From assembly GCA_903923395.1 (NCBI GenBank), contig CAIXXM010000089.1:62001-126000 (forward strand): a DNA stretch of 64,000 nucleotides, given 5' to 3'. The translations under genes were made by a program, and so were the position numbers. Within the stretch, counting starts at the first letter, position 1. Each line of letters starts with the position of its first letter. Source of the stretch: an uncultured Acidobacteriia bacterium. GTDB lineage: Bacteria; Acidobacteriota; Terriglobia; Bryobacterales; Bryobacteraceae. The notes beneath the pieces are model-generated. The model was not told the origin of the DNA, did no database searches, and saw only the letters and a list, made by a program, of their open reading frames with translations. This document shows positions 41,136 to 50,381 of this stretch, in pieces.

Positions 41136-41153
41136 GAAGCGTCAAGTTACACA

Positions 41154-41193
41154 AAAAAGGCCGGAACCTCTTCGGAGGCTCCGGCCTTTTTTG
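41154..41193 (+). terminator. Rho-independent terminator after the TonB receptor gene
   Basis: AAAAAAGGCCGGAACCTC-TTCG-GAGGCTCCGGCCTTTTTT, UUCG tetraloop. Confidence 0.9.
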
Positions 41194-41229
41194 TTTATGT
41201 GGCAGCGGACGTTATAAGATTTAACTCGC

Positions 41230-42141
41230 ATGGATCAAGCTACCCGCCGAGATTTTTTGGCAGCCGCAGCCGCTGGCGCAATCGCCGCAGGCTCCGGTGC
41301 CGCGCAGACTTCCGAAGCCCGCATCGACGCCCATCACCATATGTGGCGCTATAACGCGAAGGAATATGACTGGATCGAAGGGGATCCAACGCTGGCAAAA
41401 GACTTTCTATTGCCGCAGCTTCGCGAGGTAGCGAAGAGTGCCGGCATTACTGGTTTCGTCTCCGTGCAGGCACGCACGATTACAGAAGAGACTGGCTTCC
41501 TGCTGGATCTTGCTGCGAAGGAACCGCTCATCAAGGGCGTGGTGGGCTGGGTGCCGCTCACCGAAGCGGGCGTGAACAAGACGCTGGAGAAATTCGCCGG
41601 TAACAAGAAGCTCAAAGGCATGCGCCATGTGCTGCAAGGCGAGCCCGATGATTACTGCCTGCGTCCGGATTTCAATAACGGCGTCCGCGCGCTGCTGAAG
41701 GCGGGGCTGCGCTATGACGTTCTCATCAAGGAACAGCAGTTGCCGAATGCGATCAAGTTCGTGGATATGCATCCGAAGATGACCTTCATACTGGACCATA
41801 TCGCCAAGCCGAAGATCAAAGACCACATTGTTTCTCCGTGGAAGGAGAACATGAAGGAACTGGCCAAGCGGCAGAATGTTTACTGCAAGATGTCCGGCAT
41901 GATCACGGAGGCCGATCACAAGAAGTGGACGCCGAAGGATCTGGAGCCCTATGTGATGGGGACGCTCGAAGCCTTCACGCCCAAGCGCATCATGTTTGGT
42001 TCGGACTGGCCCGTGGAGTTACAGGCCGCCCCGACTTACAAGAAGTGGTTTGACACCATCAGCGGGCTGCTGGGCAAGCTCTCCGCAGCCGAGAAACAGC
42101 GCATCTTCAGCGGTACAGCAACAGAAGCCTACGGACTCTAG
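41230..42141 (+). CDS. Tat-exported amidohydrolase (fuconolactonase-like)
   Basis: TRRDFLAAAAAG leader; EARIDAHHHMWRYNAKEYDWI; FILDHIAKPKIKD; MFGSDWPVELQAA. Confidence 0.88.
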   Translation: MDQATRRDFLAAAAAGAIAAGSGAAQTSEARIDAHHHMWRYNAKEYDWIEGDPTLAKDFLLPQLREVAKSAGITGFVSVQARTITEETGFLLDLAAKEPLIKGVVGWVPLTEAGVNKTLEKFAGNKKLKGMRHVLQGEPDDYCLRPDFNNGVRALLKAGLRYDVLIKEQQLPNAIKFVDMHPKMTFILDHIAKPKIKDHIVSPWKENMKELAKRQNVYCKMSGMITEADHKKWTPKDLEPYVMGTLEAFTPKRIMFGSDWPVELQAAPTYKKWFDTISGLLGKLSAAEKQRIFSGTATEAYGL

Positions 42142-42153
42142 AACAGGAATCTT

Positions 42154-43272
42154 ATGAAACTGAACGCCACGCTTGCGCTCGCGCTTGCTGCTCTCACATT
42201 CTCCTGCGGCAGCACCACGAAACCCGCGGAAACCTCCAAGACCTTCGGGACCATTGACGGAACGCCTGTGCAACTCTATACACTCGAAAGCCCGCAATTG
42301 CTGGTGACGATAACCAATTACGGCGGGCGTGTGGTGGAAATCCGCACGCCGGACAAGACGCACACGGACAAGGCCAGCTGGACCAATATCAGCAACGGCT
42401 TTGAGAAGGCAGAGGATTACATTGTTGAGAATCCGTACTTCGGCGCGCTCATTGGCCGTTACGGCAACCGTATCGGGAAGGGTAAGTTCACGCTGGAGGG
42501 CAAGGAATATACTCTGGCGCAGAATAACAATGGCAACAGTCTGCATGGCGGCTTGAAGGGCTTCGACAAGAGAATCTGGAATGCCGTGGTGGACAAGAAC
42601 CAGTTGGTGCTCACTTACACGAGTGCAGACGGGGAGGAAGGTTATCCGGGTAAGTTGACGGCGACCGTGGTCTATTCCGTGGTGGATAACGAACTGCATA
42701 TCGATTACCAGGCAGTGACCGACAAGACCACCGTGGTGAACCTGACCAACCACACTTACTTCAATCTGAATGGTGCGGGCGAGGGTGATGTGCTGGGTCA
42801 TCAGGTGACGATCAACGCCGACAAGTACACCCCGATTGATGCGGGCTTGATTCCCACGGGCGAACTGGCTCCGGTGGAAGGGACGCCGTTTGACTTCCGC
42901 ACGGCACATGCAATTGGGGAAAGGATTGCTGCCAAGGACCAGCAGATTGAGTATGGCAAGGGTTATGACCACAACTGGGTGCTGCGGGATAGCGGTGGGA
43001 AGTCGGCACTGGCGGCTGTGGTTTACAGCCCCGCGAGCGGCCGCAACATGGAGGTTTACACCAACGAGCCAGGTCTGCAGTTCTACACGGGAAACTTCCT
43101 GGATGGCAAGAACAAGGGCATCGGCGGCAAGGCGTACAACTATCGCGGTGCGTTCTGCATGGAAACGCAACACTTTCCGGATTCGCCGAACAAGCCGAAC
43201 TTCCCCAGCACAGTCTTGAAGCCGGGTGATACTTACAAGACGTCGACTTACTATAAGTTCTCAGTGAAGTAA
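42154..43272 (+). CDS. galM: aldose 1-epimerase, predicted lipoprotein
   Basis: Lipobox-like LTFSCGS; LVTITNYGGRVVEIRTPD; NGNSLHGGLKGFDKRIW; NLTNHTYFNLNG; NEPGLQFYTGNFLDG. Confidence 0.93.
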   Translation: MKLNATLALALAALTFSCGSTTKPAETSKTFGTIDGTPVQLYTLESPQLLVTITNYGGRVVEIRTPDKTHTDKASWTNISNGFEKAEDYIVENPYFGALIGRYGNRIGKGKFTLEGKEYTLAQNNNGNSLHGGLKGFDKRIWNAVVDKNQLVLTYTSADGEEGYPGKLTATVVYSVVDNELHIDYQAVTDKTTVVNLTNHTYFNLNGAGEGDVLGHQVTINADKYTPIDAGLIPTGELAPVEGTPFDFRTAHAIGERIAAKDQQIEYGKGYDHNWVLRDSGGKSALAAVVYSPASGRNMEVYTNEPGLQFYTGNFLDGKNKGIGGKAYNYRGAFCMETQHFPDSPNKPNFPSTVLKPGDTYKTSTYYKFSVK

Positions 43273-43273
43273 G
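43195..43273 (+). repeat. 79-bp direct repeat copy 1 (3' end of galM)
   Basis: Matches 44132-44210 with 3 mismatches. Confidence 0.97.
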
Positions 43274-43274
43274 C

Positions 43275-44090
43275 TCAGTTCCGCAGGGCGGAGATATCCA
43301 GGGTCAAAGGCGCGTCAGGCAGTGTTATGTCACGTGGCGGGCGGTTCAACAGACTGGCATGGATCTTCTCCGCCCTGCGAATTTGCGTACGGATGTTTTC
43401 GGCCAGTTCCGCGAAGAAATCACGACCCTGCGCGGCTGCGGTTTCCACGTCGCGCCGCAGATGGAAGATCTCCATGCCCCGCAGTGCCCCGAGTTGGCGT
43501 TGCGCGGCAGTATGGCGGGCGCGCGCGTCACGGATTTCATGCACGATTCGGAGAAGTTCCTCTGCCGCCGATTCCGGAACCGTGGTGCCGGGCGCGGATG
43601 CAGAGTAGTGGAAATCTGCGAGGATGCGCTGCAGAGCCTCGACATCGGCGGCTTCATAGGCGCGGTTGGCCTCAGCCATGAAACGGTTGCGCCGTTCCTG
43701 TTCAGCGGGGTCCGAGGCAAGATCGGGATGCAGCTTGCGCGCCGCGTCTCGATAAAGCGCCTTCAGATCGACTGCGGCAGGAGCGTCCGGATTGGCATCG
43801 CATACATCCGGCGGCGCATTCGGATCAGAACAATGCACGTCCGCTGCGGCATCCGGGTTTCCATGCAGCCGCAGTTGCTGTATGCGCGCATTCCAGGCAT
43901 CGAGTTCGAGGTAGAGATCCCCGATCTCCGTGAGATAGCGGTGTTCCAGCGCAAGAAGCTCCTCACGCAAGGTGGCGAGTTCGCTTTCCCGCTCCTCCAC
44001 TTCGGCAAGCAGGGCGGCCAACTCTTCCCGCTTGCGGGGCAACTCTTCGGCGTCAGACACGCGGCTGAATGTAATCGCACCAGACATCAA
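43275..44090 (-). CDS. J-domain (DnaJ-like) coiled-coil protein
   Basis: DLKALYRDAARKLHPDLASDPAEQERRNRFMAEANRAYEAADVEALQRIL (contains HPD); upstream coiled coil. Confidence 0.75.
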   Translation of the reverse strand: MMSGAITFSRVSDAEELPRKREELAALLAEVEERESELATLREELLALEHRYLTEIGDLYLELDAWNARIQQLRLHGNPDAAADVHCSDPNAPPDVCDANPDAPAAVDLKALYRDAARKLHPDLASDPAEQERRNRFMAEANRAYEAADVEALQRILADFHYSASAPGTTVPESAAEELLRIVHEIRDARARHTAAQRQLGALRGMEIFHLRRDVETAAAQGRDFFAELAENIRTQIRRAEKIHASLLNRPPRDITLPDAPLTLDISALRN

Positions 44091-44131
44091 CTATTTCAGG
44101 ATACCGGAGGGCAGTTTAATTCCTCCGTCGA

Positions 44132-44210
44132 CCGAACTTCCCCAGCACGGTCTTGAAGGCGGGTGACACTTACAAGACGTCGACTTACTATAAGTTCTCA
44201 GTGAAGTAAG
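44132..44210 (+). repeat. 79-bp direct repeat copy 2 (displaced galM 3' end)
   Basis: CCGAACTTCCCCAGCACGGTCTTGAAGGCGGGTGACACTTACAAGACGTCGACTTACTATAAGTTCTCAGTGAAGTAAG, 76/79 identical to 43195-43273. Confidence 0.97.
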
Positions 44211-44238
44211 TCTGCACGGTTTCCAGTTCCGCTCCGTC

Positions 44239-44275
44239 AAACGGGTTGCATGATATCTCTTGCAACCCGTTTTTT
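44239..44275 (+). terminator. terminator-like hairpin plus T-tract overlapping the start codon of the next ORF
   Basis: AAACGGGTTGCA-TGATATCTCT-TGCAACCCGTTTTTT: 12-bp perfect stem, 10-nt loop, T6. Confidence 0.75.
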
Positions 44276-45719
44276 ATTGCTCGCGCTGGCAGCAGGCACC
44301 GCACAGGGAGCTGTGATTCAAGGCATGGTGATGGAGCAGGAGACTGGCCTGCCTGTGGCGCGAACCTTGATCCGGCTGATTCCCCTGCAGGGTACGCGCG
44401 CGAAGCCAGTGGAGATCTTCGCGACGGACAGAGGCACCTTCGCGGTGATGAATGTGATTCCGGGCTGGTATATTCTGCGGGCCGAAAAGCCCATGTTTGC
44501 CGCTGCGGAAAGCGGACAAATCCGCCCGGGAAGGCCGGGGCATCCATTCCAGGTAGAGAGGGACGAACAATCTTTCTTCATGGAAATGCGGCTCACGCGG
44601 ATGGGTGCGGTGGCGGGTCAAGTAGTGGATGAAAACGGACTGGGGCTGCCCGAGTGGTCTGTGGTGCTGTATTCCGGCGAGCAACCTTACCGGCAGGTTG
44701 CCATGGGCAGGACCGATGACCGTGGTAGCTTCCGTATCTGGGACTTAGCACCGGGCCAGTATCTGGCGCGCTCTGCCGAGGGAATACTGGAAGATAAGAC
44801 AACCTTGCTGCCGACTTATCACCGCTCCGGCATCAACCCCAGCGAGGCATTGCCGGTAACTGTGCGGCTGGGGCAGACTGAGCCGGACCTTCGCATCCAA
44901 CCCGTGAAGGGGAGGCTCTATAGCATCCGCGGCATGGCCACAGGGCAGAGCATCCAGAGTATTACGTTAATTACGGAGTTAGAGAGGCGAACGCTCTCCG
45001 CGCCGAATTTCACCGCAGAGCGCGTGCCTCCGGGGCCTGTAGAGATTCTGGTGGAAGGGATGGGCGTGGGTGGAAAGTGCGGTGGTCTCACGCGTTTGAT
45101 CGTAGACCGGGATTTTGTGGGAGTTACGATACCCTGCCAATCCATCCTGCCGGGTTCCGTGTCGTTCTATCCCAATGGCGCACTGACATCAAAACTGCAG
45201 CCGAATCATATCTGGTACCGGCGCGTGGATCTGGATGGTATCGGGCCGGAGCGGCGCTACAGTGCGGGGGAAACACTGCTGCCGGGGAGATATCAGATAC
45301 AACTGCGTCCGCCCGCGGATGATCTCTGGATGAGTTCGCTGGCGGATGGGCAAAGAGAGCGGGAGATGCAGGATGGATGGTTCGGTACGGAAGCGGGGAA
45401 TTTTCTCCACTGGTTGATTACGGTGCGAGGCGGGGCACCATCACTCAGTGGCGCAGTGACGCAGGAGAAGGCTGCAGTGCCGGGAGCGCCGGTTTATATC
45501 GGGAAGTATGATGCCCAGGGGAACAATCGCCAGCAGCTTTGGCAACTGCGCGCGGATGCCAACGGGCAGTACCGGCTGGCTGGACTCACGCCGGGGGCTT
45601 ACCGCGTGTTGAGCAGTTTTGATTTCGACACCGAAGACCGCTACGCTATGGAAAAGGCTCCGCTGCTCGTGTTGAAAGAAGGCGATAAGACGGTGCACGA
45701 TTTGACGATCAATCCATGA
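44250..45719 (+). CDS. exported protein with carboxypeptidase-regulatory-like (Ig-like) repeats
   Basis: Signal peptide MISLATRFLLLALAAGTAQG; IQGMVMEQETGLPVARTLIRLIP; AGQVVDENGLGLPEWSVVLYSG. Confidence 0.75.
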   Translation: MISLATRFLLLALAAGTAQGAVIQGMVMEQETGLPVARTLIRLIPLQGTRAKPVEIFATDRGTFAVMNVIPGWYILRAEKPMFAAAESGQIRPGRPGHPFQVERDEQSFFMEMRLTRMGAVAGQVVDENGLGLPEWSVVLYSGEQPYRQVAMGRTDDRGSFRIWDLAPGQYLARSAEGILEDKTTLLPTYHRSGINPSEALPVTVRLGQTEPDLRIQPVKGRLYSIRGMATGQSIQSITLITELERRTLSAPNFTAERVPPGPVEILVEGMGVGGKCGGLTRLIVDRDFVGVTIPCQSILPGSVSFYPNGALTSKLQPNHIWYRRVDLDGIGPERRYSAGETLLPGRYQIQLRPPADDLWMSSLADGQREREMQDGWFGTEAGNFLHWLITVRGGAPSLSGAVTQEKAAVPGAPVYIGKYDAQGNNRQQLWQLRADANGQYRLAGLTPGAYRVLSSFDFDTEDRYAMEKAPLLVLKEGDKTVHDLTINP

Positions 45720-46288
45720 CCCGGTTCGCCTGTATCCCACTCTTCTGTATCCTCACCGCGTGCACGTCCACGCCGGTTTCCAAGCCTGCGGTGGAGGCGA
45801 AGCCCAAAGTGTCGATCGACCAGTTCTACAGCCCCACGCCGCATATTGAGAAGGGCGGCAAGGCGACGCTCTGTTACGGCGTGACGTTTGCGCGGGAGGT
45901 TGCCCTGGCACCGGCAGCGGCGAACGTGTGGCCCGCTGTGTCGCGCTGTGTGGATGTTACGCCGGCGAAGAGCACCACTTACTCGCTGACGGCCAAGGGC
46001 GCGGAGGGTGACGTTGTCACGAAGACAGCGTTGGTTGAAGTGGGTCCGCCACACGCGAAGATTTTCGATATCTGGGCGAGTGGCGTGGATCAACAGGCTG
46101 GCCAGCCGCTGCGGATCTGCTTCAAGACCGAGAACGTCGTGCGGGTGACGGTGTCCGCGGGGAAGTTCGACGCGGTGAAGAATTGCGTGGACGACAACCC
46201 GATGAAGAGCACCTCGTATAAGATCTCGGTATTCGGCGCTGAGGGCGAACCGGCTCTTGGGCAAGTCGATGTGAAGGTGCATCCGTAA
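45716..46288 (+). CDS. hypothetical lipoprotein
   Basis: Lipobox ILTAC; ATGA overlap with the upstream gene; no recognised domain. Confidence 0.65.
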   Translation: MTRFACIPLFCILTACTSTPVSKPAVEAKPKVSIDQFYSPTPHIEKGGKATLCYGVTFAREVALAPAAANVWPAVSRCVDVTPAKSTTYSLTAKGAEGDVVTKTALVEVGPPHAKIFDIWASGVDQQAGQPLRICFKTENVVRVTVSAGKFDAVKNCVDDNPMKSTSYKISVFGAEGEPALGQVDVKVHP

Positions 46289-46324
46289 ACAGGCGTGGCG
46301 CGGACAGGGCACCATGCCATGCAG

Positions 46325-46891
46325 TTACAGGGTCTGGTTGGACTTGGCTGCGCGAATCCGCCGAATCCGCTGGAGCCCGGCGAGTCCAAACAAGCCCGTT
46401 CCACCGAACAGGAACGTTGCAGGTTCGGGCGCAGCCGATGTAATCGTCTCACCGGTCACGGTGTCATTTGAGCTGGTGCAGCACCAGTTGCCGTTGAACC
46501 AGAGGGAAACAGCTACAGTGTCAGTGGCCAGACCTGGAGTGGTCAAAGCGGTGGAGAAGACGAGGTCCAACTGGGGCGCATTGTTGCCGGCCACGTTGCC
46601 GAGAACCAGGATGGTGCTGCGGGTGCCTCCGCTAAATCCGCCGGAGAGTACGTTGCTCCAGGTGGTGGCGCCGATGGTTTGGCCGTACCACGTATCTGAA
46701 GTTGTTGTGATGTTGACGTTGCTGTAAGTTAGCGCGGTTGGGTCATAAGAGAAGCTGCCGGAAACGGTCCCGCCACCACCCAGGGTGAACGGCGTGATGT
46801 TCCACACTTCGGCGGACAGGGCGGACGCGAATGTGGTGGAGAGCAGAGCAAGGCTAAATACTCCCCCAACAATAGACTTGTTGAGTTTCAT
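46325..46891 (-). CDS. PEP-CTERM secreted protein
   Basis: Signal peptide MKLNKSIVGGVFSLALLSTTFASALSA; C-terminal APEPATFLFGGTGLFGLAGLQRIRRIR. Confidence 0.78.
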   Translation of the reverse strand: MKLNKSIVGGVFSLALLSTTFASALSAEVWNITPFTLGGGGTVSGSFSYDPTALTYSNVNITTTSDTWYGQTIGATTWSNVLSGGFSGGTRSTILVLGNVAGNNAPQLDLVFSTALTTPGLATDTVAVSLWFNGNWCCTSSNDTVTGETITSAAPEPATFLFGGTGLFGLAGLQRIRRIRAAKSNQTL

Positions 46892-47080
46892 GATTCTTCT
46901 TTCGTGCGTTTTGTCGGCGTGCAACCGGTGCCGCACTTAGGAAAACAGGAAAACTGCGGAATCTGTGTCATCGATTCCTTACTCTTGAAAAAAATGGACA
47001 CGCAGGGCATCGTATAGAATCGTGGGAATGGCACGGGGGAGTGAAACCGGGCACCGGGCTGCGGCCCCAGGGCATATTTG

Positions 47081-48229
47081 ATGTACAAGAGTGTAGCTTT
47101 CACCCTTCTCGGCTTGGCCTTCTCCGCGCTGCTTTCCGCCCAGGAGCTGGTGAACCCGCGCCGGGGCGCTGCGCTCTATGAGGCAATGCTGCAGGAGAAG
47201 ACGCCTCTCGAAGCGCACGTGTATCCGCTTCGGGTCTCGCTGAACTTCAACTTCCGCTTCCAGGCAGGGTATTACTTTGAAACACCGTCGGCACAGTTTT
47301 CCGGTTCGGGGCACAACCTGGCGGTGATGTTACGGGTGGTGCCAGAAGGCAAGCCCGCGGTGTATCTGGGAACGCGGCATACGTTACCTGAGATTCCCGA
47401 GGATAAGAAGTTAAAGGGAAATCATCTGGGCATCGGCGGAGTGTTCTATCTTGGCGATGGGAATTACACGGTCGATTTCGTCTTAATTGATGACCGCGGG
47501 CGTGTGTATCACACGGTACAGAAGATACATGCCAGGCGGACGGGAGCGGAGAAGGATTTGAAGCAGGTCCTGGCGGCAGGGGAGGTAAAGTCGCTGTCCT
47601 CGCTGCGGATGCGGAATCCCGAAGCTGGCGATAACAAGCCGCTGAAGTTAACACTGATGCTGCATGCGGCACCGAATTACGCGCGAAGCACGGTGTTCCG
47701 TCCACAGGATTTGAGCCGGTTGATTGGAGCGATGACCGGGATTCTGGAACAAGTGCCGGTGAAGTCACTGCGGGTGGTGGCGTTTAATTTGGATCAGCAG
47801 AAGGAACTCTACCGGAATGAGGCCTTTGAGCCCGGGCAGTTCGAGAAGCTGGAACAGGCGCTGATGCCGATCCAGTTAGGTACGGTTGATATCAATGTAC
47901 TTAAGAATAAGTCAGGTTACGTTGATTTGCTGGCCGGGATGATCAGCCAGGAGTTACATGCGGCGGATAGTTCAGAGACCGTGATAGTGCTGGGTCCGCC
48001 GTCGAGATTGCAGGATTCGGTGAGGTCCGGGGTGATCGAGGAGAATCCGGCGAATGGGCCGAGGTTCTTTTACTTCGAGTATCATTCGCTGCGGGAGCGG
48101 GGGCAGGCACAGTTTCCGGATACGATCGAATCGGCGATGAAGCGCGTTGGCGGGAAGGTGTTCCATATCTTCACGGCCGGGGATTTTGCGAAGGCGCTGG
48201 CGGAGTTGAAGAGGATGGTGCGGGGGTAG
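47081..48229 (+). CDS. exported hypothetical protein
   Basis: 383-aa ORF with signal peptide MYKSVAFTLLGLAFSALLSAQ; no confident domain. Confidence 0.65.
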   Translation: MYKSVAFTLLGLAFSALLSAQELVNPRRGAALYEAMLQEKTPLEAHVYPLRVSLNFNFRFQAGYYFETPSAQFSGSGHNLAVMLRVVPEGKPAVYLGTRHTLPEIPEDKKLKGNHLGIGGVFYLGDGNYTVDFVLIDDRGRVYHTVQKIHARRTGAEKDLKQVLAAGEVKSLSSLRMRNPEAGDNKPLKLTLMLHAAPNYARSTVFRPQDLSRLIGAMTGILEQVPVKSLRVVAFNLDQQKELYRNEAFEPGQFEKLEQALMPIQLGTVDINVLKNKSGYVDLLAGMISQELHAADSSETVIVLGPPSRLQDSVRSGVIEENPANGPRFFYFEYHSLRERGQAQFPDTIESAMKRVGGKVFHIFTAGDFAKALAELKRMVRG

Positions 48230-48269
48230 GGGGAAGCGGGCGATTCCCCAGAAAGACCAGATCGCCTTT

Positions 48270-48366
48270 GTTCGCACGTCATTTTGGCGTGCGCGCTTCT
48301 CTGCGACCGGACACGCGCGCCAGAATGGCGCACGAACATCACCCCGTGCGACCGGGCGCGCGCGCC
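48270..48366. repeat. imperfect inverted plus direct repeat cluster in a convergent intergenic region (REP-like)
   Basis: GTTCGCACGTCATTTTGGCGTGCGCGC (48270-48296) roughly inverted to GCGCGCCAGAATGGCGCACGAAC; TGCGACCGGaCaCGCGCGCC (48302) repeated as TGCGACCGGgCgCGCGCGCC (48347). Confidence 0.6.
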
Positions 48367-48386
48367 TGGAGAGTGGGCTTGGTCCC

Positions 48387-49193
48387 TTACGGTTCCCGCG
48401 TCACCAGGAACACAGCATCTTCTGCATCCACCGAAAACGCCTCTGTCCCCGGTTCCGCTTCAAACGCATCCCCCGCTTCGAACGTCTGTCCCGCGAAGTG
48501 GCCGCTGCCGGACAGGGCGATGTAGAGAGTCGATTTTTCTGGCACCGCGCAGGCCAGTGCACCTTTCACCGCCCAGCGTTCCGTGCGGAAGTATTCGCAT
48601 TCGGCCAGCAGTTCTTTGCCGCCGCCGAGGTCCACGGGGGTTTTCGAAGCATCGTACGGGAACAAGTCCGAAACGGCGATGCTGTCATCAAGATGGAGTT
48701 CGCGAGGGCGGCCGTAATCGTAGAGACGGTAGGTCACATCCGAAAACTGCTGCACCTCGCAGACCACCAAGCCGCCACCGAGGGCGTGAATCGTACCCGC
48801 GGGGGTGAAAAACGTATCGCCGGCGTGGGCCGGGACCCATTCGAGCAGGTCCATGATCTCACCCGACAGCGAAGCTTCGCGGAGGCGCTCCGGGGTGATG
48901 GTCTCTTTCAGGCCGATCGCGATTTTGGCGTCCGCGTCAGCGCGCAGGATGTACCACATTTCGGTCTTGCCGAAGCTGTTGTGGTGTTTCTTCGCGTACT
49001 CATCGCGCGGGTGGACCTGTACCGAAAGGTTATCTGAGGTAAACAGGAGTTTTACCAAGAGGGGTATTTTGTCTGAGGCGCCAAACCAGATTTCTCCGAT
49101 CTTTGAGCCTTCCTGATTGGCGTACCAGGGCTGGGTGTGGGGCGAACCCCACACCTTGTCCAGAACTTTACGGGAAAGTTTTTCGATCGCCAT
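48387..49193 (-). CDS. manA: type I mannose-6-phosphate isomerase
   Basis: KIGEIWFGA, LSVQVHPRDEYAKKHHNSFGKTEMWYIL, GTIHALGGGLVVCEVQQFSDVTYRLYDYGR. Confidence 0.9.
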   Translation of the reverse strand: MAIEKLSRKVLDKVWGSPHTQPWYANQEGSKIGEIWFGASDKIPLLVKLLFTSDNLSVQVHPRDEYAKKHHNSFGKTEMWYILRADADAKIAIGLKETITPERLREASLSGEIMDLLEWVPAHAGDTFFTPAGTIHALGGGLVVCEVQQFSDVTYRLYDYGRPRELHLDDSIAVSDLFPYDASKTPVDLGGGKELLAECEYFRTERWAVKGALACAVPEKSTLYIALSGSGHFAGQTFEAGDAFEAEPGTEAFSVDAEDAVFLVTREP

Positions 49194-50381
49194 TTAGAGC
49201 TTCTCCACAAAGGCTTGTATGCGGTCGAGTCCGCGTTCCAACTCGTGCATCGAGGTGGCGTAGGAGATGCGAATGTGGTGGTCGGTGCCGAAGGCCTCAC
49301 CAGGAACCACCGCTACCTGCGCTTCATTGAGCAGGCGCTCAGAGAGTTCCAGCGTGGTCTTGATACCGCCCTTTTCCATCACGGCTTTGACGTTCGGGTA
49401 GGCGTAGAAGGCCCCGGCGGGCAGGGCGCATTCCACCAGAGGAATCTGACGCAGGCGGGGGACGACGAAATCGCGGCGCTTGCGGTATTCGGCGAGCATG
49501 AGCGGAATGGAGTCCTGTGGGCCGGTGAGCGCTTCCACGGCAGCCTTCTGTGCCACTGAGGTGGGGTTGGAGGTGGAGTGGCTCTGGAGCTTGTTGATGG
49601 CACCGATGATTTCGGCGGGGGCGAGCCCGTAGCCGATGCGCCAGCCGGTCATGGCATAGGTCTTGGAAACGGTTCCTGCGACCAGCACCGTGGACTTGGA
49701 ACCGGGCATGGAGGCGATGGAATAGGGGCTGCTGTCGTAGAGAAAGTGCGAGTAGCACTCGTCTGTGAGCAGGTAGATGCCCTTGGAACTGGTGAGGTGG
49801 TAGATCTTCTCAAACTCTTCGCGGGCCAGCACGGCACCGGAGGGGTTGCAGGGCGAGTTGATGATGACGATCTTGGTCTTCGGCGTGATGTTCTTTTCGA
49901 TCATCGCGGCGGTGAGGGTGAAGCCTTCGGCCTCATCGGTTTCGACGAAGACGCACTTGCCGCCGGCGTAATTGACGATGTCCTTGTAGGTAACCCAGTA
50001 AGGCACGGGGATGATGACTTCATCGCCGGGGTTGACGAGGGCCTGGGTGAAGCCGAAGAGGATGTGCTTGCCGCCGACGCCGATGATGCATTCGGAGGGC
50101 TTGTAATCTGTGCCGTAATCGGCCTTGTGGCGGGCGACGGCGGCCTGTTTGAGTTCGGAGGTGCCGCCGGCGGGGGTGTACTTGGTGAAGTTGCCTTCGA
50201 TGGCGCGGATGGCGGCCTGTTTGATGTTGTCCGGCGTGGGGAAATCGGGCTCGCCGGCGCCGAAGTCGACGACATCGATGCCCTGCTGCCGCAGGCGGTC
50301 TGCCTCGGCGGCAACTTTCATGGTGGAGGACACGCTAATGAGCGAGATCCGGTCAGCGGTTGAGAGTTGTGTTGGGGTCAT
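49194..50381 (-). CDS. aspC-like: PLP-dependent aminotransferase (aspartate aminotransferase family)
   Basis: VDFGAGEPDFPTPDNIKQAA, NSPCNPSGAVL, VLVAGTVSKTYAMTGWRIGY, HHIRISYATS. Confidence 0.93.
   Translation of the reverse strand: MTPTQLSTADRISLISVSSTMKVAAEADRLRQQGIDVVDFGAGEPDFPTPDNIKQAAIRAIEGNFTKYTPAGGTSELKQAAVARHKADYGTDYKPSECIIGVGGKHILFGFTQALVNPGDEVIIPVPYWVTYKDIVNYAGGKCVFVETDEAEGFTLTAAMIEKNITPKTKIVIINSPCNPSGAVLAREEFEKIYHLTSSKGIYLLTDECYSHFLYDSSPYSIASMPGSKSTVLVAGTVSKTYAMTGWRIGYGLAPAEIIGAINKLQSHSTSNPTSVAQKAAVEALTGPQDSIPLMLAEYRKRRDFVVPRLRQIPLVECALPAGAFYAYPNVKAVMEKGGIKTTLELSERLLNEAQVAVVPGEAFGTDHHIRISYATSMHELERGLDRIQAFVEKL

Noticed and set aside
48268-48525. Plus-strand ORF 48268-48525 (and 48284-48808)
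   Set aside because: Composed of the palindromic repeat region and antisense of manA; no protein-like features.
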